Source: Simmondsia chinensis (taxonomy: Eukaryota; Streptophyta; Magnoliopsida; Caryophyllales; Simmondsiaceae). Taken from it: DNA of 64,000 nucleotides. The stretch spans positions 11,602,637 to 11,666,636 of the forward strand of contig JAGTTD010000003.1 of NCBI GenBank assembly GCA_018398585.1, read 5' to 3'. Shown here in pieces: positions 11,001 through 23,500 of this stretch (position 1 is the stretch's first letter; each line of letters starts with the position of its first letter). The notes beneath the pieces were generated by a model. The model saw only the letters and a program-made list of their open reading frames with translations, was not told the origin of the DNA and ran no database searches. The position numbers and the translations under genes are program-made.

Positions 11001-11257
11001 TCCGGGATGGCCAAATCGACGATGCCAAAGAGATTGTGTGTTTTTGGAAGTAATTAGGGAAACATGTGGGGAGGATGCCACGAGCTACCCGGGTTGACCA
11101 AGTCAACTGACTGTGTTTGGTTTGGGAATAGCGAAAAGAGGCCCCGAGCTAGCATAACAAATAATGAGGGACATCGTTTTTGTATTTTTAATGGAGAAAC
11201 CACCCGAGTCAAATTCTAAAAGGCAACAACTATCTTTACAGAATTGACGAATAGAGG

Positions 11258-11482
11258 TTAAATTAGTGGAAAGACCAGGAACATAAAGATATTATGCAAA
11301 TTGAAGGGACCAACAGGTGTAAGAAGAGAACCAGATCCAATCCCAGCAATCGATAAACAAGAGCCATTACCAACTAATATTTTATCATAGCCATGATATG
11401 GACGAAGAGACGTTAGCAAACTGGGGTTATTAGTCATATGAGACGATGCACCACTATCCATTATACAGGGAAAATCAGTCAT
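11258..11482 (-). pseudogene. Copia protease remnant
   Basis: It encodes the aspartic protease active-site motif MDSGASSHMT and the following NNPSLLTSL and ILVGNGSCLSIAGIG, as in Copia polyproteins. The frame then departs near 11281-11293 (HNIFMFLV, where the other frame reads YVPGLSTNLTSIRQFCKDS). A one-base deletion there separates protease from the integrase frame. Confidence 0.88.
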
Positions 11483-11870
11483 AGGAGTACAATGAGCAGT
11501 GAGAGATTGAAAATTGGTTTGAGGAGACGCAAACCCTGAATAGAAATTAGAACCAGTGGCATAAGTATTAATGTAGGGTGAAAAAGTGGTGGATATAACA
11601 TATTCTCACCATAAACAGGAGCACTGAAGAAAGTAGGAACACCAAAGAAAGGTAGGCCAGGTTGGAAAGCAGAACCAATCATTGGGTTGAGCAAAATCAA
11701 CAGCAACCACTTCCGAGAAATTAAACAAGCAGTCACGGGCAAAAATAGTATTAATTAATTCTCCACCAGCCAAAATTTCTTTCTCCCTTGTTGAAATCTT
11801 CGATTCCTCCACTCCACTTAGGGTTTCAACTTTAAAATTCAAATCCTCTTCACTATCTTCAATCAAATTC
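11483..11870 (-). pseudogene. Rump of gag between leader and protease
   Basis: Only about 390 bp separates the leader from the protease, against roughly 1 kb or more in intact Copia elements. No CCHC zinc knuckle and no recognisable capsid is present. What remains has a short acidic start (SEEDLNFKVETLSG at 11866 downward), then a Phe/Pro-rich stretch (FQPGLPFFGVPTFFSAP). A large internal gag deletion is the simplest explanation. Confidence 0.6.
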
Positions 11871-11979
11871 TCTCAAAACGATATTCAAAAATTCAATCTT
11901 TAGACGATCATTTTGAGATCTCACTCCAACAAAGGCTAAAAGAAATTGCTACTTTCAAGAAAAGAAAAGAAGGCTATTC

Positions 11980-12094
11980 GAGGGAGGCTAGGGTTAGCCA
12001 GATTGGGGTGCCGACGGCAGCGGCGCTCTAGGGTTTGCTGATATTAGGGTTTTAAATATTCTGAGGAGGGAAGAGAGGGAGGCTAGGGTTTGCC
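11980..12094 (-). repeat. Short direct repeat in the Copia leader
   Basis: The 20-base segment at 11980-11999 recurs at 12075-12094 with one mismatch (GAGGGAGGCTAGGGTT core), 95 bp apart. It lies in the untranslated leader between PBS and gag. Confidence 0.85.
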
Positions 12095-12118
12095 TAATTT
12101 ACTAGAGAGCCAGGGTTA

Positions 12119-12130
12119 GCTCTGATACCA
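12119..12130 (-). other. Primer binding site for initiator tRNA-Met
   Basis: Minus strand TGGTATCAGAGC directly adjoins the 5' LTR. It is the standard complement to the 3' end of plant initiator tRNA-Met used by Copia elements. Confidence 0.93.
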
Positions 12131-12268
12131 TAAAAGAAGGAGAAGCCCCATAATGCTGTGGCCCTCTCGTATATTTATTAAATTTATAATGGTCTTTACA
12201 TTGTATACAAAGTAGGCCAATTGAGCTCAGTTACATATAGTAATAACATCATACAATATAATCTAACA
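12131..12268 (-). repeat. 5' LTR of the Copia element
   Basis: On the minus strand it begins TGTTAGATTATATTG and ends at TTCTTTTA next to the PBS. It is the same length as the 3' LTR to within one base and about 86% identical by hand count. It should hold the element's promoter, but I could not place a convincing TATA box. Confidence 0.9.
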
Positions 12269-12273
12269 ATCTC
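12269..12273. other. Target-site duplication, right copy
   Basis: ATCTC, identical to 8217-8221. Confidence 0.85.
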
Positions 12274-12679
12274 CTCTTCTCACGATTTTCTTTATATAGA
12301 GTTTAAAATTTTAAAGAAAATTAAATCTTCTTCATAATTAGAAAGACAAGGATTTTTTCTGGAATTCCATCAGAAAGACAAAATTAAAACTTTGTTTTAA
12401 AGGGGGTAAAACCGATTTGAGATGGGGTAGAGAAAATAAAAATTTTTGAGTGGGGAAAATGTAATTGAGAGTAAGAAATACAAGATGATCGAAAGGAATT
12501 GAACGTTATTGCATCAATACCTTAGCCTTCTTGTAAATTTTGTATATGAGCAAGTATTTACTTTGTTCAAAATTTTTATTTCTTTACCTCTTCTTTTCTC
12601 GTTCTCTCTCGCCTAGTTTTTTTTTTCCCTCTTTTTTATGTGAATTTTTCTTCCTACCTTTTTTGGGAAAATCGTATAC
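12274..12679. other. AT-rich spacer, no gene seen
   Basis: AT-rich sequence with short CT tracts. A GAAAGACAA motif occurs twice (near 12340 and 12373). The plus-strand ORF at 12540-12794 is dominated by Phe, Leu and Ser from a T-rich tract and shows no domain. Confidence 0.6.
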
Positions 12680-12790
12680 CTATTTCCTAAAAACAACCCC
12701 TTTGGACTATTTTGCCTTTTCACTCAAGTCTCTGCCATTCACTCTCTCTCTCCTCTACAAGACCCTCTCATTTAATGCAAAAGTAACTTT
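12680..12790 (+). repeat. Right arm of a diverged inverted repeat (partner 7645-7755)
   Basis: It shares ordered blocks with the reverse complement of 7645-7755, with small indels between them. The two arms are 4.9 kb apart now, but only about 0.9 kb apart if the Copia insertion is removed. Confidence 0.65.
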
Positions 12791-13044
12791 TTGACTTTTT
12801 ACTTTTCATTTTCTCTTTTCCATTCTCTTCCTGCCCATTTGTCTTCCTTTTTTCATATCTCATTCTCCCTTCTTTCTTCTTCTTCTATTATTTTTCAATT
12901 TTCGAGCTCCATTCTTAGCGTCCTACGTGTTTCCTCATCCTACTTGGGCCCTTGCATAGTTGTTTGTGGTGGCTTTGGAAGAAGAAGAAGGCTTTGTAAG
13001 AACGGGTTTGAAGCGTTGTGGCATTAACGTAGGGTCAAGGTTGA
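12680..13044 (+). promoter_or_regulatory. Putative promoter / first-exon segment of the right module
   Basis: It mirrors the left segment: 12680-12790 carries the same block order as 7755-7645 on the opposite strand (see the inverted-repeat entry). Downstream it diverges into a CT-rich leader, then GAAGAAGAAGAAGGCTTTG|GTAAG-like sequence near 12980-13000 that could be a splice donor facing the right array (actual bases GGCTTTGTAAGAACG). The plus ORF at 12791-13027 is low-complexity and probably not coding. Function is inferred from the mirror arrangement only. Confidence 0.4.
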
Positions 13045-13145
13045 GTCATTACACATTTTATGATTATCAGATCAGACATTGAAGGTAAAATAATCATTTC
13101 ATGCATTGGTCGTTAACAGATCTCTATCACATGAGGTTCATGCGT
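13045..13145 (+). repeat. Right array boundary segment
   Basis: Contains AGATCAGACATTGAAGG, TAAAATAATCATTTCATGC, ATTGGTCGTTAACAGATCTC and TATCACATGAGG. The reverse complement of this segment recurs four times inside the distal array (near 56.9, 59.4, 61.2 and 63.1 kb) and, more diverged, at the left boundary (7030-7140). Confidence 0.85.
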
Positions 13146-15278
13146 TACAGGTCATTTATGGTGTATGATTGGTGTAAATGGTATATTATAATTTTCTTTT
13201 GGTGGGTTTCAACTCATTAATGGTGTATGATTAATCATAAACCATGTACGATTGGTTTAAATAGTGTATTATCATGTTGTGTTGGTCTTTTTCAAGTCGT
13301 TAATAGTGTATGATTAATCATACACCATGTATGATTGGTTTAAATAGTGTATTATCACATTATGTAAGTGTATTTTAAGTAATTAGTGTTGTATTAATCA
13401 TACACCATGTATGATTAATACAACACTAATTACTTAAAATACACTTACATAATGTGATAATACACTATGTATGATTGGTTTTAATGGCGTGAAATCAACT
13501 TGTGTTAGTGTGTTTCAAGTAATTAATGGCGTATGATCAATCATACACCGTGTATGATAGGTTTTAATGGTGTAAAATCAACTAGTGTTGGTGTGTTTCA
13601 AGTAATTAGTGGTATATGATCAATCATACACTGTGTATGATAGATTTTAATGGTGTGAAATCAGCTTGTTTAGGTATGTTTCAAGCCAACAATGGTATAT
13701 GATTAATCATACACCTTGTATGATTCGTTTAAATAGTGTGAAATCAACTAGTTTAGGTGTGTTTCAAGTAATTAATGGTACATGATCAATCATACACAGT
13801 GTATAATAGGCTTTAATGGTGTGAAATCAACTTGTTTAGGTGTGTTTCAAGTCAATAATGGTGTATGATTAATCATACGCCGTGTATGATTGGTTTTAAT
13901 GGTGTGAAATCAACTTGTCTAAGTGTGTTTCAAGTAATTAGTGGTGCATGATCAATCATTCATCGTGTATGATAGGTTTTAATGGTGTGAAATCAACTTG
14001 TGTAGGTGTGTTTCAGGTCATTAATAGTGTATGATTAATCACAAACCGTGTATGATTAGTTTAAATGGTAGTGTGTTTTAAGTAATTAGTAGTGTATGAT
14101 TAATCATACATCGTGTATGATAGATTTTAATGGTGTGAAATCAACTTGTTTAGGTGTGTTTCAAATCATTAATGGGGTATGATTAATCATATAACGTATA
14201 TAATTAATCATACACCGTGTATGATTGGTTTAAATAGTGTGAGATCAATCATACACCGTGTAAGTTAGGTTTTAATGGTGTGAAATCAACTTGTTTAGGT
14301 GTGTTTCGAGTAACTAGGGGTGAATGATCAATCATACACCATGTATGGTAGGTTTTAAAGGTGTGAAATCAACTTGTTTAGGTGTGTTTCAAGTCGTTAA
14401 TGGTGTATGATTGATCATACACCATGTATGATTGGTTTAAAAGGGGTGAAATCAACTTGTGTTAGTGAGTTTTAAGTAATTAGTGGTGTATGATTAATCA
14501 TAAGCCGTGTATGATAGGTTTTAATGGTGTGAAATCAACTTGTTTAGGCGTGTTTCGAGCCATTAATGCTATATGATTAATCATATACCGTGTATGATTG
14601 GTTTAAATGATGTGAAATCAACTTGTTTAGGAGTGTATCAAGTAAGTAGTGGTGTATGATCAATCATACACTGTGTATGATAGGTTTTAATAGTGTGAAA
14701 TGGACTTGTTTAAGTGTGTTTCAAGTCATTAATAGTCTATGTTAAATCATACACTGTGTATGATTGGTTTAAATGGTGTGAAATCAACTTGTGCTAGTGC
14801 GTTTTAAGTAATTAGTAGTGTATGATCAATCGTATGCCGTGTATGATAGGTTTCAATGGTATGAAATCAACTTGTTTTGGTGTGTTTCGAGTCATTAATG
14901 GTATATGATTTATCATACACCGTGTATGATTGGTTTAAATGGTGTGAAATCAACTTGTGTTAGTTTGGTTTAAGTAATTACTCGTGTATGATCAATCATA
15001 CACCGTGTATGATGGGTTTTAATGGTGTGAAATCAACTTGTTTAGGTGTGTTTCAAGTAATTAATGGTGTATAATCAATCATACACCATATATGATCGGT
15101 TTTAATGGTGTGAAATCAAATAGTGTTGGTGTGTTTCAAGTAATTAGCAGTGTATGATCAATCATACGCCGTGTATGATAAGTTTTAATGGAGTGAAATC
15201 AACTTATTTAGGTGTGTTTCAAGTAACTAGTGGTGCATGATGAGCCAGACACCTTGTATGATTGATTTTAATGGTGTA
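13146..15278 (+). repeat. Right satellite array, first block, plus orientation
   Basis: About 25 monomers read as GTGTATGATTGGTTTAAAT, GGTGTGAAATCAACTTG, TTTAGGTGTGTTTCAAGT, AATTAATGGTGTATGATC. The first few are edge variants with GTGTATTATCATGTTGTG in place of GTGAAATCAACTTG. Seen from the flanking promoter-like segment, this orientation is the same as that of the left array seen from its own promoter-like segment. Confidence 0.93.
13344..13468. repeat. Perfect inverted repeat, 60-bp arms, 5-bp loop
   Basis: Arms 13344-13403 and 13409-13468 are exact reverse complements around the loop ACCAT (13404-13408). The right arm is an inverted partial monomer inside a run of plus-oriented monomers. 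Perfect arms among neighbours with many differences imply a recent origin. Confidence 0.97.
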
Positions 15279-15602
15279 TATGATTAATGGTATATGATTA
15301 ATCAGACACCACTAATATATGAAACACACATAAACAAGTTGATTTCACACCATAAAAACAAATCATACACGGTGTTTGATTAATTATACACCACTAATTA
15401 CCTAAAACGCCCTAACACGAGTTGATTTCGCACCATTTAAACGAATCATACACAGTGTATGATCAATCATACATTATTACTGACTTGAAACATGCCTAAA
15501 CAAATTGATTTCACACCATTAAAATCGATCATACACGGTATCTGGCTCATCATGCACCACTAGTTACTTGAAACACACCTGAACAAGGTGATTTCACACC
15601 AC
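15279..15602 (-). repeat. Satellite block, minus orientation (short inverted segment)
   Basis: About four monomers reading GAAACACACATAAACAAG and TTGATTTCACACC, opposite to their neighbours. The left switch falls in a scrambled core near 15270-15300 (repeated GGTATATGATTAATC-like pieces). The right switch is near 15602. Confidence 0.88.
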
Positions 15603-15975
15603 TAGTTTTGGTGTGTTTCCCGTCATTAATGGTGTATGACTAATCATGCACCATATATAATTGGTTCAAATAGTGTGAAATCAACTAGTGTAGGTGTGTT
15701 TCAAGTAATTAGCGGTGTATGATCAATCATATGCCTTGTGTGATACGTTTTAATAGTGTGAAATCAACTTGTTAAGGTGTGTTTCAAGTCATTAATGGAG
15801 TATGATTAATCATACACCGTGTATGATTGGTTTAAATGGTATGAAATCAACTTGAGTTAGTGTGTTTTAAGTAATTAGTTGTGTTTAATCAATCATACAC
15901 CGTGTATGATTGATTATAATGGTGTGAAATCCACTTGTTTAGGTGTGTTTCAAGTAATTAGTTGTGTTTAATCTA
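15603..15975 (+). repeat. Satellite block, plus orientation restored
   Basis: About four to five monomers reading GTGTGAAATCAACTAGTG and GTGTGTTTCAAGTAATTAG. It ends near 15975 inside a palindromic core (ATCATACAAGGTGTAGGATT). Confidence 0.88.
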
Positions 15976-18900
15976 TCATACAAGGTGTAGGATTGATCAT
16001 GCGCCACTAATTACTTAAAACACACTAACACAAGTTGATTTCACACCGTTTAAAGCAATCATACACAGTTTATGATTAATCATACACTATTAGTGACTTG
16101 AAACACATCTAAACAAGTTGATTTCACACTATTAAAACCTATCACACACGGTGTACGATTGATCATACACCACTAATTACTTTAGGCACACTAATACAAG
16201 TTGATTTCACACAATTTAAACCAATCGTACACGGTGTATGATTAATCAGACACCATAAACGACTATACACACTCCTAAACAAGTTGATTTTGCACCATTA
16301 AAACCAATCATACACCACTAATTACTTAGAACTCACTAACACAAGTCGACTTCGCACCATTTAAACAAATCATACACGGTGTATGATCAATCATACACCA
16401 TTAATGAGTTGAAACACACATAAACAAGTTGATTTCACACACTTAAAATCGATCATACACGGTGTCTGGTCGATCATACACCACTAGCTACTTGAAACAC
16501 ACTTAAACAAGTTGATTTCACACCATTAAAACCTATCATACACGGTATATGATTAATCACACACATCTAAATACTAAAAATACACTAACACAAGATTGAT
16601 TTCACACCATTTAAACCAATTATATACGGTATATGATTAGTCATACACCATTAATGACTTGAAACACACCTAAACTAGTTGACTTCACATTATTAAAACC
16701 TATCATACACGGCATATGATTGATTATGCACGACTAATTACTTGAAATGCACCTAGAAAAGTTGATTTTACAACATTAAAACCAATCATACACAGTGTAT
16801 GGTTAATCATATACCTCTAATTACATAAAACACACAAACACACGTTTATTTCACACTATACGAACAAATCATACACGGTTTATGATTAATCATACGCCAT
16901 TATAGGCTTGAAACACACCTAAACCAGTTGATTTCACACCATTAGAGCCTATCACACACGGTGTCTGACTGATTATACACCACTAATTACTTAAAACACA
17001 CTAACACAAGTTGATTCATGCCATTTAAACCAATAATACCTAGTTCATGATTAATCACACACTTTTAGTGAGTTGAAACACACCTAAACAAGTTGATTTC
17101 AAACCATTAAAACATATCATACACAGTGTATGATTGATTGCACAACACTAATTACTTTAAACAAACTGACACAAGTTGATTTCACACCATTTAAACCAAT
17201 CATACACGGTGTTTGATTAATAATACACCATTAATGATTTGATACACGCCTAAACAAGTTGATTTCGCACCATTAAAACCAATCATACACGGTGTATGAC
17301 TGATTATACACCACTAATTACTTAAAACACACAGACACAAGTTGATTTCACTCCGTTAAAACCAATCATACACGGTGTGTGGTTAATCATACACCACTGG
17401 TTATTTAAAACACACTAATACCTGTTGATTTCACACTATTTGAACAAACCATATACGGTTTATGATTAATCATACCCCATTAGTGACTTGAAAGACACCT
17501 AAACAAGTTGATTTAACACCATTAAAACCTATCATACACGGTGTATGATTGATTATACACCACTAATTAGTTTAAACACACTGACACAAGTTGATTTCAC
17601 ACCATTTAAACCAATCATACGCGGTGTATGATTAATCATATACCATTAATGACTCGAAACACACATAAACAAGTTGATTTCACATCATTAAAACCTATCA
17701 TACACGGTATATGATTGATCATACACATCAAATTACTTAAAATACACTAACACAATTTGATTTCACTCCATTTAAACCAATTGTATACTGTTTATGATTA
17801 GTCATGCACCATTAATGACTTGAAACACACCTAAACTAGTTGATTTCACATCATTAAAACCTATCTTACATGGTATACGATTGATTATGCACCATTAAAT
17901 ACTTGAAACACACCTAGACAAGTTGATTTCACACCATTAAATCTAATAAGGTGTATGGTTAATCATACACCTCAAATTACTTAAAACACACTAACACAAG
18001 TTGGTTTCACATTATTTGAGCAAATCTTACACGGTTTATGATTAATCACACTCCATTAGTGACTTGAAAGACACCTAAACAAGCTGATTCCACACCATTA
18101 AAACCTATCATATACGGTGTATGATTGATTATACACCACTAATTCGTTTAAACACACTGACACAAGTTGATTTCAAACCATTTAAACCAATCATACAGGG
18201 CGTATTATTAATCATATGCCACTAATGACTCGAAACACACCTAAACAAGTTGATTTCGCACCATTGAAGCCTATCATACATGGTATATAGTTGATCATAC
18301 ACCACTAATTACTTAAAATTCACTAACACAAGTTGATTTTACACCATTTAAACGAAACATACAGAGTGTATGATTAATTATACGCCATTAATGACTTGAA
18401 ACACGCCTAAACAATTTCATTTCACACCATTAAAATCGATCATACACAATGTCTGGTTGATCGTGCAACACTAGATGCTTGAAACACACCTAAACAAGTT
18501 GATTTCACCTCATTAAAACCTATCATACAAGGTGTATGAGAGATCATGCACCACTAATTACTTAAAACACACTAACACAAGTTGATTTCACACCAATTAA
18601 ACCAATCATACACGGTTTATGATTAATCATACACTATTAGTGACTTGAAACACACCTAAACAAGTTGATTTCACACCATTAAAACCTATCATACACGGTG
18701 TATGACTAATCATACACCACTAATTACTTAAAACTCACTAACACAAGTTGATTTCACACCGTTTAAACCAATCATACACGGTGTATGATCAATCATACAC
18801 CATTAATGACTTGAAATACACCTAAACAAGTTGATTTCACACCATTAAAATCGATCATACAAAATGTCTGGTTGATCATACACCACTAGTTACTTAAAAC

Positions 18901-20354
18901 ACACCTAAACAAACTAATTTCACACCATTAAAACCTATCAAACAAGGTGTATGATTGATCATGCACTACGAATTACGTAAGGCACACAAATAGAAGTTGA
19001 TTTCACACCATTTAAACCAATAAATCACGGTTTGTGATTAATTATATACTATTAGTGACTAGAAACACACCTTAACAAATTGATTTCACACCATTAAAGC
19101 CTATCATACACGGTGTATGAATGATTACACACCACTAATTATTTTAAATAATTATTTTAAACACACTGACACAAGTTGATTTCACACCATTTAAACCAAT
19201 CATATACGGTGTATGATTAATCAAATACCATTACTGACTTAAAACACTCCTAAACAAGTTGATTTCACACCAATAAAACCTATCATACACGGTGTACGAC
19301 TGATCATACACCACTAATTACTTAGAACACACTAACACAAGTTGAGTTCACACCATTTAAACCAATCATACACGGTGTATGATTAATCATTCACCATTAA
19401 TGAATTGAAACACGGCTAAACAAGTTGATTTCACGCCATTAAAACCGATCGTACACGGTGTATGATTGATTCTGCACCACTAATTACTTGAAACACACCT
19501 AGACAAGTTGATTTCACACCATTAAAACCAATTATACACGGTGTATAGTTAATCATACACCTCTAATTACTTAAAACACACTAACACAAGTTGATTTCAC
19601 ATTATTTGAATAAATCTTACAAGGTTTATGGTTAATCCTACGCCATTAGTGACTTGAAATACACCTAAACAAGTCAATTGCACACCATTAAAACCTATCA
19701 CTCATGGCGTATGATTGATTATACACCACTTATTACTTTAAACACACTGACACAAGTTGATTTCACACCATTTAAACCAATCATACACGGTGACTGATTA
19801 ATCATACACCATTAATGATTTGAAACACGCCAAAATAAGTTGATTTCACACCATTAAAACCTATCATACACGGTGTATGATTGATTATACACCACTAATT
19901 ACTCAATACACACTAACACAAGTCGATTTAACACCATTAAAGCCAATCATACAGGCTGTATGGTTAACCATACACCACTAATTACTTAAAACATACAAAC
20001 ACAAGTTTATTTCACACTATTTGAACCAATCATACACGCTTTATGATTAATCATACCCGTTAGTGACTTGAAAGACACCGAAACAAGTTGGTTTCACACC
20101 ATTAAAACCTATCATATACGGTGTATGATTGATTATACACTACCAATTAGTTTAAACACACCGACACAAGTTGATTTCACACCATTTAAACCAATCATAC
20201 ATGGTGTATGATTAATCATATACCATTAATGACGCGAAACACACCTAAACAAGCTGATTTCACACCATTGAAACCTATCATACACGGTATATGATTGATC
20301 ATACACCACTAATTACTTAAAACTCACTAACATAAGTTGATTTCACACCATTTA

Positions 20355-20560
20355 AACGAAACATACACGTTGTATGATCAAGTATACACTATTAAAGACT
20401 TGAAACACCCCTAAACAAGTTGATTTTAGACCATTAAAACCTATCGTACACGGTGTATGATTGATCATACACCACTATATACTTGAAATACACCTAAACC
20501 AGTTGATTTCACACCATTAAAACCTATCATGCAAGGTGTATGATTGATCATGCACCACTA
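20355..20560 (-). repeat. Higher-order repeat copy, partner 21684-21890 (period 1329 bp)
   Basis: A rare core variant, TGTATGATCAAGTATACACT, followed by ATTAAAGACTTGAAACACCC and GATTTTAGACC occurs at 20371 and at 21700. The two stretches stay nearly identical for about 200 bp. The period of 1329 bp equals eight 166-bp dimers plus one base. Confidence 0.85.
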
Positions 20561-23500
20561 ATTACTTAAAACACACTAACACAAGTTGATTTCACGCCAT
20601 TTAAACCAATCATACATGGTTTATGATTAATCATACACTATTTGTAACTTGAAACACACCTAAACGAGTTGATTTCACGCCATTATAACCTACCATAAAC
20701 GGTGTATGATTGATTATACACAACTATTTACTTTAGACGCACTGACACAAGTTGATTTCACACCATTCAAACCATTCGTACACGGTGTATGATTAATCAG
20801 ACACCATTAATGACTTGACACACTCCTAAACAAGTTGATTTGACACCATTAAAACCAATCATACATGGTGTATGATTAATCATATACAACTAATTACGTA
20901 AAACTCACTTACACAAGTTGATTTCACACCATTTAAACCAATCATACATGGTGTATGATCAATCATACATCATTAATGACTTGAAACACGCCTAGACAAG
21001 TTGAGTTCACACCATTTAAATCGATCATACACGGTGTCTGGTTGATCATACACCACTTGTTAGTTGAAACACACCTAAACAAGTTGATTTCACACCATCA
21101 AAACCTGTCACACACAGTGTATGATTTATTATACACCACTGATTAATTTAAACACACCGACACAAGTTGATTTCACACCATTTAAACCAATCATACACGA
21201 TATATGATTAATCATACACCATCAATGACTTGAAACACACCTAAACAATTTGATTTCAGACCATTAAAACCTATCATACACGGTGTATGATTGATTATAC
21301 ACCACTAATCGCTTGAAACGCACTAACACAAGTTGATTTCACACCATTAAAACCAGCCATATACGGTGTATGGTTAATCATACACCACTAATTGCTTAAA
21401 ACACACTAACACAAGTTGATTTCACACTATTTGAACCAAACATACACGGTTTGTGATTAATCATAGGCCATTAGTGACTTGAAAAATACCTTAACAAGTT
21501 GATTTCACACCATTAAAACCTATCATTAAACGGTGTATGATTGATTACACACCACTAATTACTTTAAACACACTGACACAAGTTTATTTCACACCATTTA
21601 AACCAATCATATACGGTGTACGATTAATCACACACCGTTAATGACTTGAAACACATCAAAAAAAGTTGATTTCACAACATTAAAACCTATCACACACATT
21701 GTATGATCAAGTATACACTATTAAAGACTTGAAACACCCCTAAACAAGTTGATTTTAGACCATTAAAACCTATCGTACACTGTGTATGATTGATCATACA
21801 CCACTATATACTTGAAACACACCTAAACCAGTTGATTTCACACCATTAAAACCTATCATACAAGGTGTATGATTGATCATGCACCAGTAATTACTTAAAA
21901 CACACTAACACAAGTTGATTTCGCGCCATTTAAACCAATCATACACAGTTTATCATTAATCATACACTATTAGTGACTTTAAACACACCTAAATCAGTTG
22001 ATTTCACACTATTAAAACCTATCATATACGGTGTATGATTGATTACACACCACTACTTACTTTAAACACACTAACACAAGTTGATTTCACACCATTTAAA
22101 CCAATCATATACAGTGTATGATTAATCGGACACCATTAATGACTTGAAACACTCCTAAACAAGTTGATTTCACACCATTAAAACCAATCATACACGGTGT
22201 ATGATTAATCATACACCACAAATTACTTAAAACTCACTAACACAAGTCAATTTCACACCATTTAAACCAATCATACACGGTGTACTATCAATCATACACC
22301 ATTAATGACGTTAAACACGCCTAAACATGTTGATTTCACACCATTAAAATCGATCATACATGGTGTCTGGTTGATCATACACCACTTGTTCTTTGAAACA
22401 CACCTACCCAAGTTGATTTCACACAGTTAAAACCGATCATACACGGTGCACGATTGATCATACACCACTAATTACTTGGAACACACTTACACAAGTTGAG
22501 TTCATACCATTTAAACCAATCACATATGGTGTACGATTAATCATACACCATTAATGACTTGAAACACACATAAACAAGTTGATTTCAAACCAGTAAAACC
22601 TATCATACACGGTGTATGATTGATTATGCACCACTAATTACTTCAAACACACCTAGACAAGTTGATTTCACACAATTAAAACAATTCATCCACGGTGTAT
22701 GGTTAATCACACACCTCTAATTGCTTAAAATACACTAACACAAGTTGATTTCACACTATTTGAACAAATCATACACGGTTTCTGATTAATCATGCGCCAT
22801 TAGTGACTTGAAAAAAACCTTAACATGTCGATTTCACACCATTAAAAACTATCACACACGGTGTATGATTGATTATACAGCACTTATTACTTAAACGCAC
22901 CGACACAAGTTGATTTCACACCATTAAAACCTATCGTACACGGTGTTTGATTAATCATACACCATTAATTACATAGAACACACAAACACACGTTGAGTTC
23001 ATACCATTTAAACCAAGCATACACGGTGTATGATTAATCATACAAGGTGTACGAATAATCATACACCATTAATGACTTGAAACACGCATAAATAAGTTGA
23101 TTTCACACCATTAAAACCTATCATACATGGTGTATGATTGATTATACACCACTAACTACATAAAACACACTAACACAGGTTGATTTCACACCATTAAAAC
23201 CAATAATACGCGGTATATGGTCAATCATACACCACTAATTACTCAAAACACACCAACACAAGTTGATTTCACACTATTTGAACCAATCATACACGGTTTA
23301 TGATTAATCGTACCCCTTTAGTGACTTGAAAGACATCAAAACAAGTTGATTTCACACAATTAAAACATATCATACATGGTGTATGATTGATTATACACCA
23401 CTAATTATTTAAAACACATTGACACAAGTTGATTTCACACCATTAATGACTTGAAACACACATAAATAAGTTGATTTCACACCATTAAAACCTATCATAT

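Larger units (their letters stand above)
8222..12268 (-). mobile_element. Ty1/Copia LTR retrotransposon, defective, nearly gag-less
   Basis: A complete-ended but dead element of about 4.05 kb on the minus strand: 5' LTR 12131-12268, PBS 12119-12130, leader, a short gag remnant, pol in Copia order (protease, integrase, reverse transcriptase, RNase H), PPT 8361-8371 and 3' LTR 8222-8360. It is flanked by the 5-bp duplication ATCTC (8217-8221 and 12269-12273). Autonomous plant Copia elements are usually about 5 kb; the missing length is mostly gag. By hand the two LTRs differ at about 19 of 139 positions (about 86% identity), so the insertion is old. Three in-frame stops and at least one frameshift break pol. 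LTRs of about 139 bp are short for the superfamily. Confidence 0.95.

Noticed and set aside
12540..13027. Two plus-strand ORFs rich in Phe/Leu/Ser
   Set aside because: They arise from T- and CT-rich tracts; no recognisable domain, and this segment mirrors a non-coding leader.
13344..13468. MITE or microRNA precursor
   Set aside because: The arms are satellite monomers and there is no target duplication; a microRNA hairpin would normally have mismatches and unique arms.
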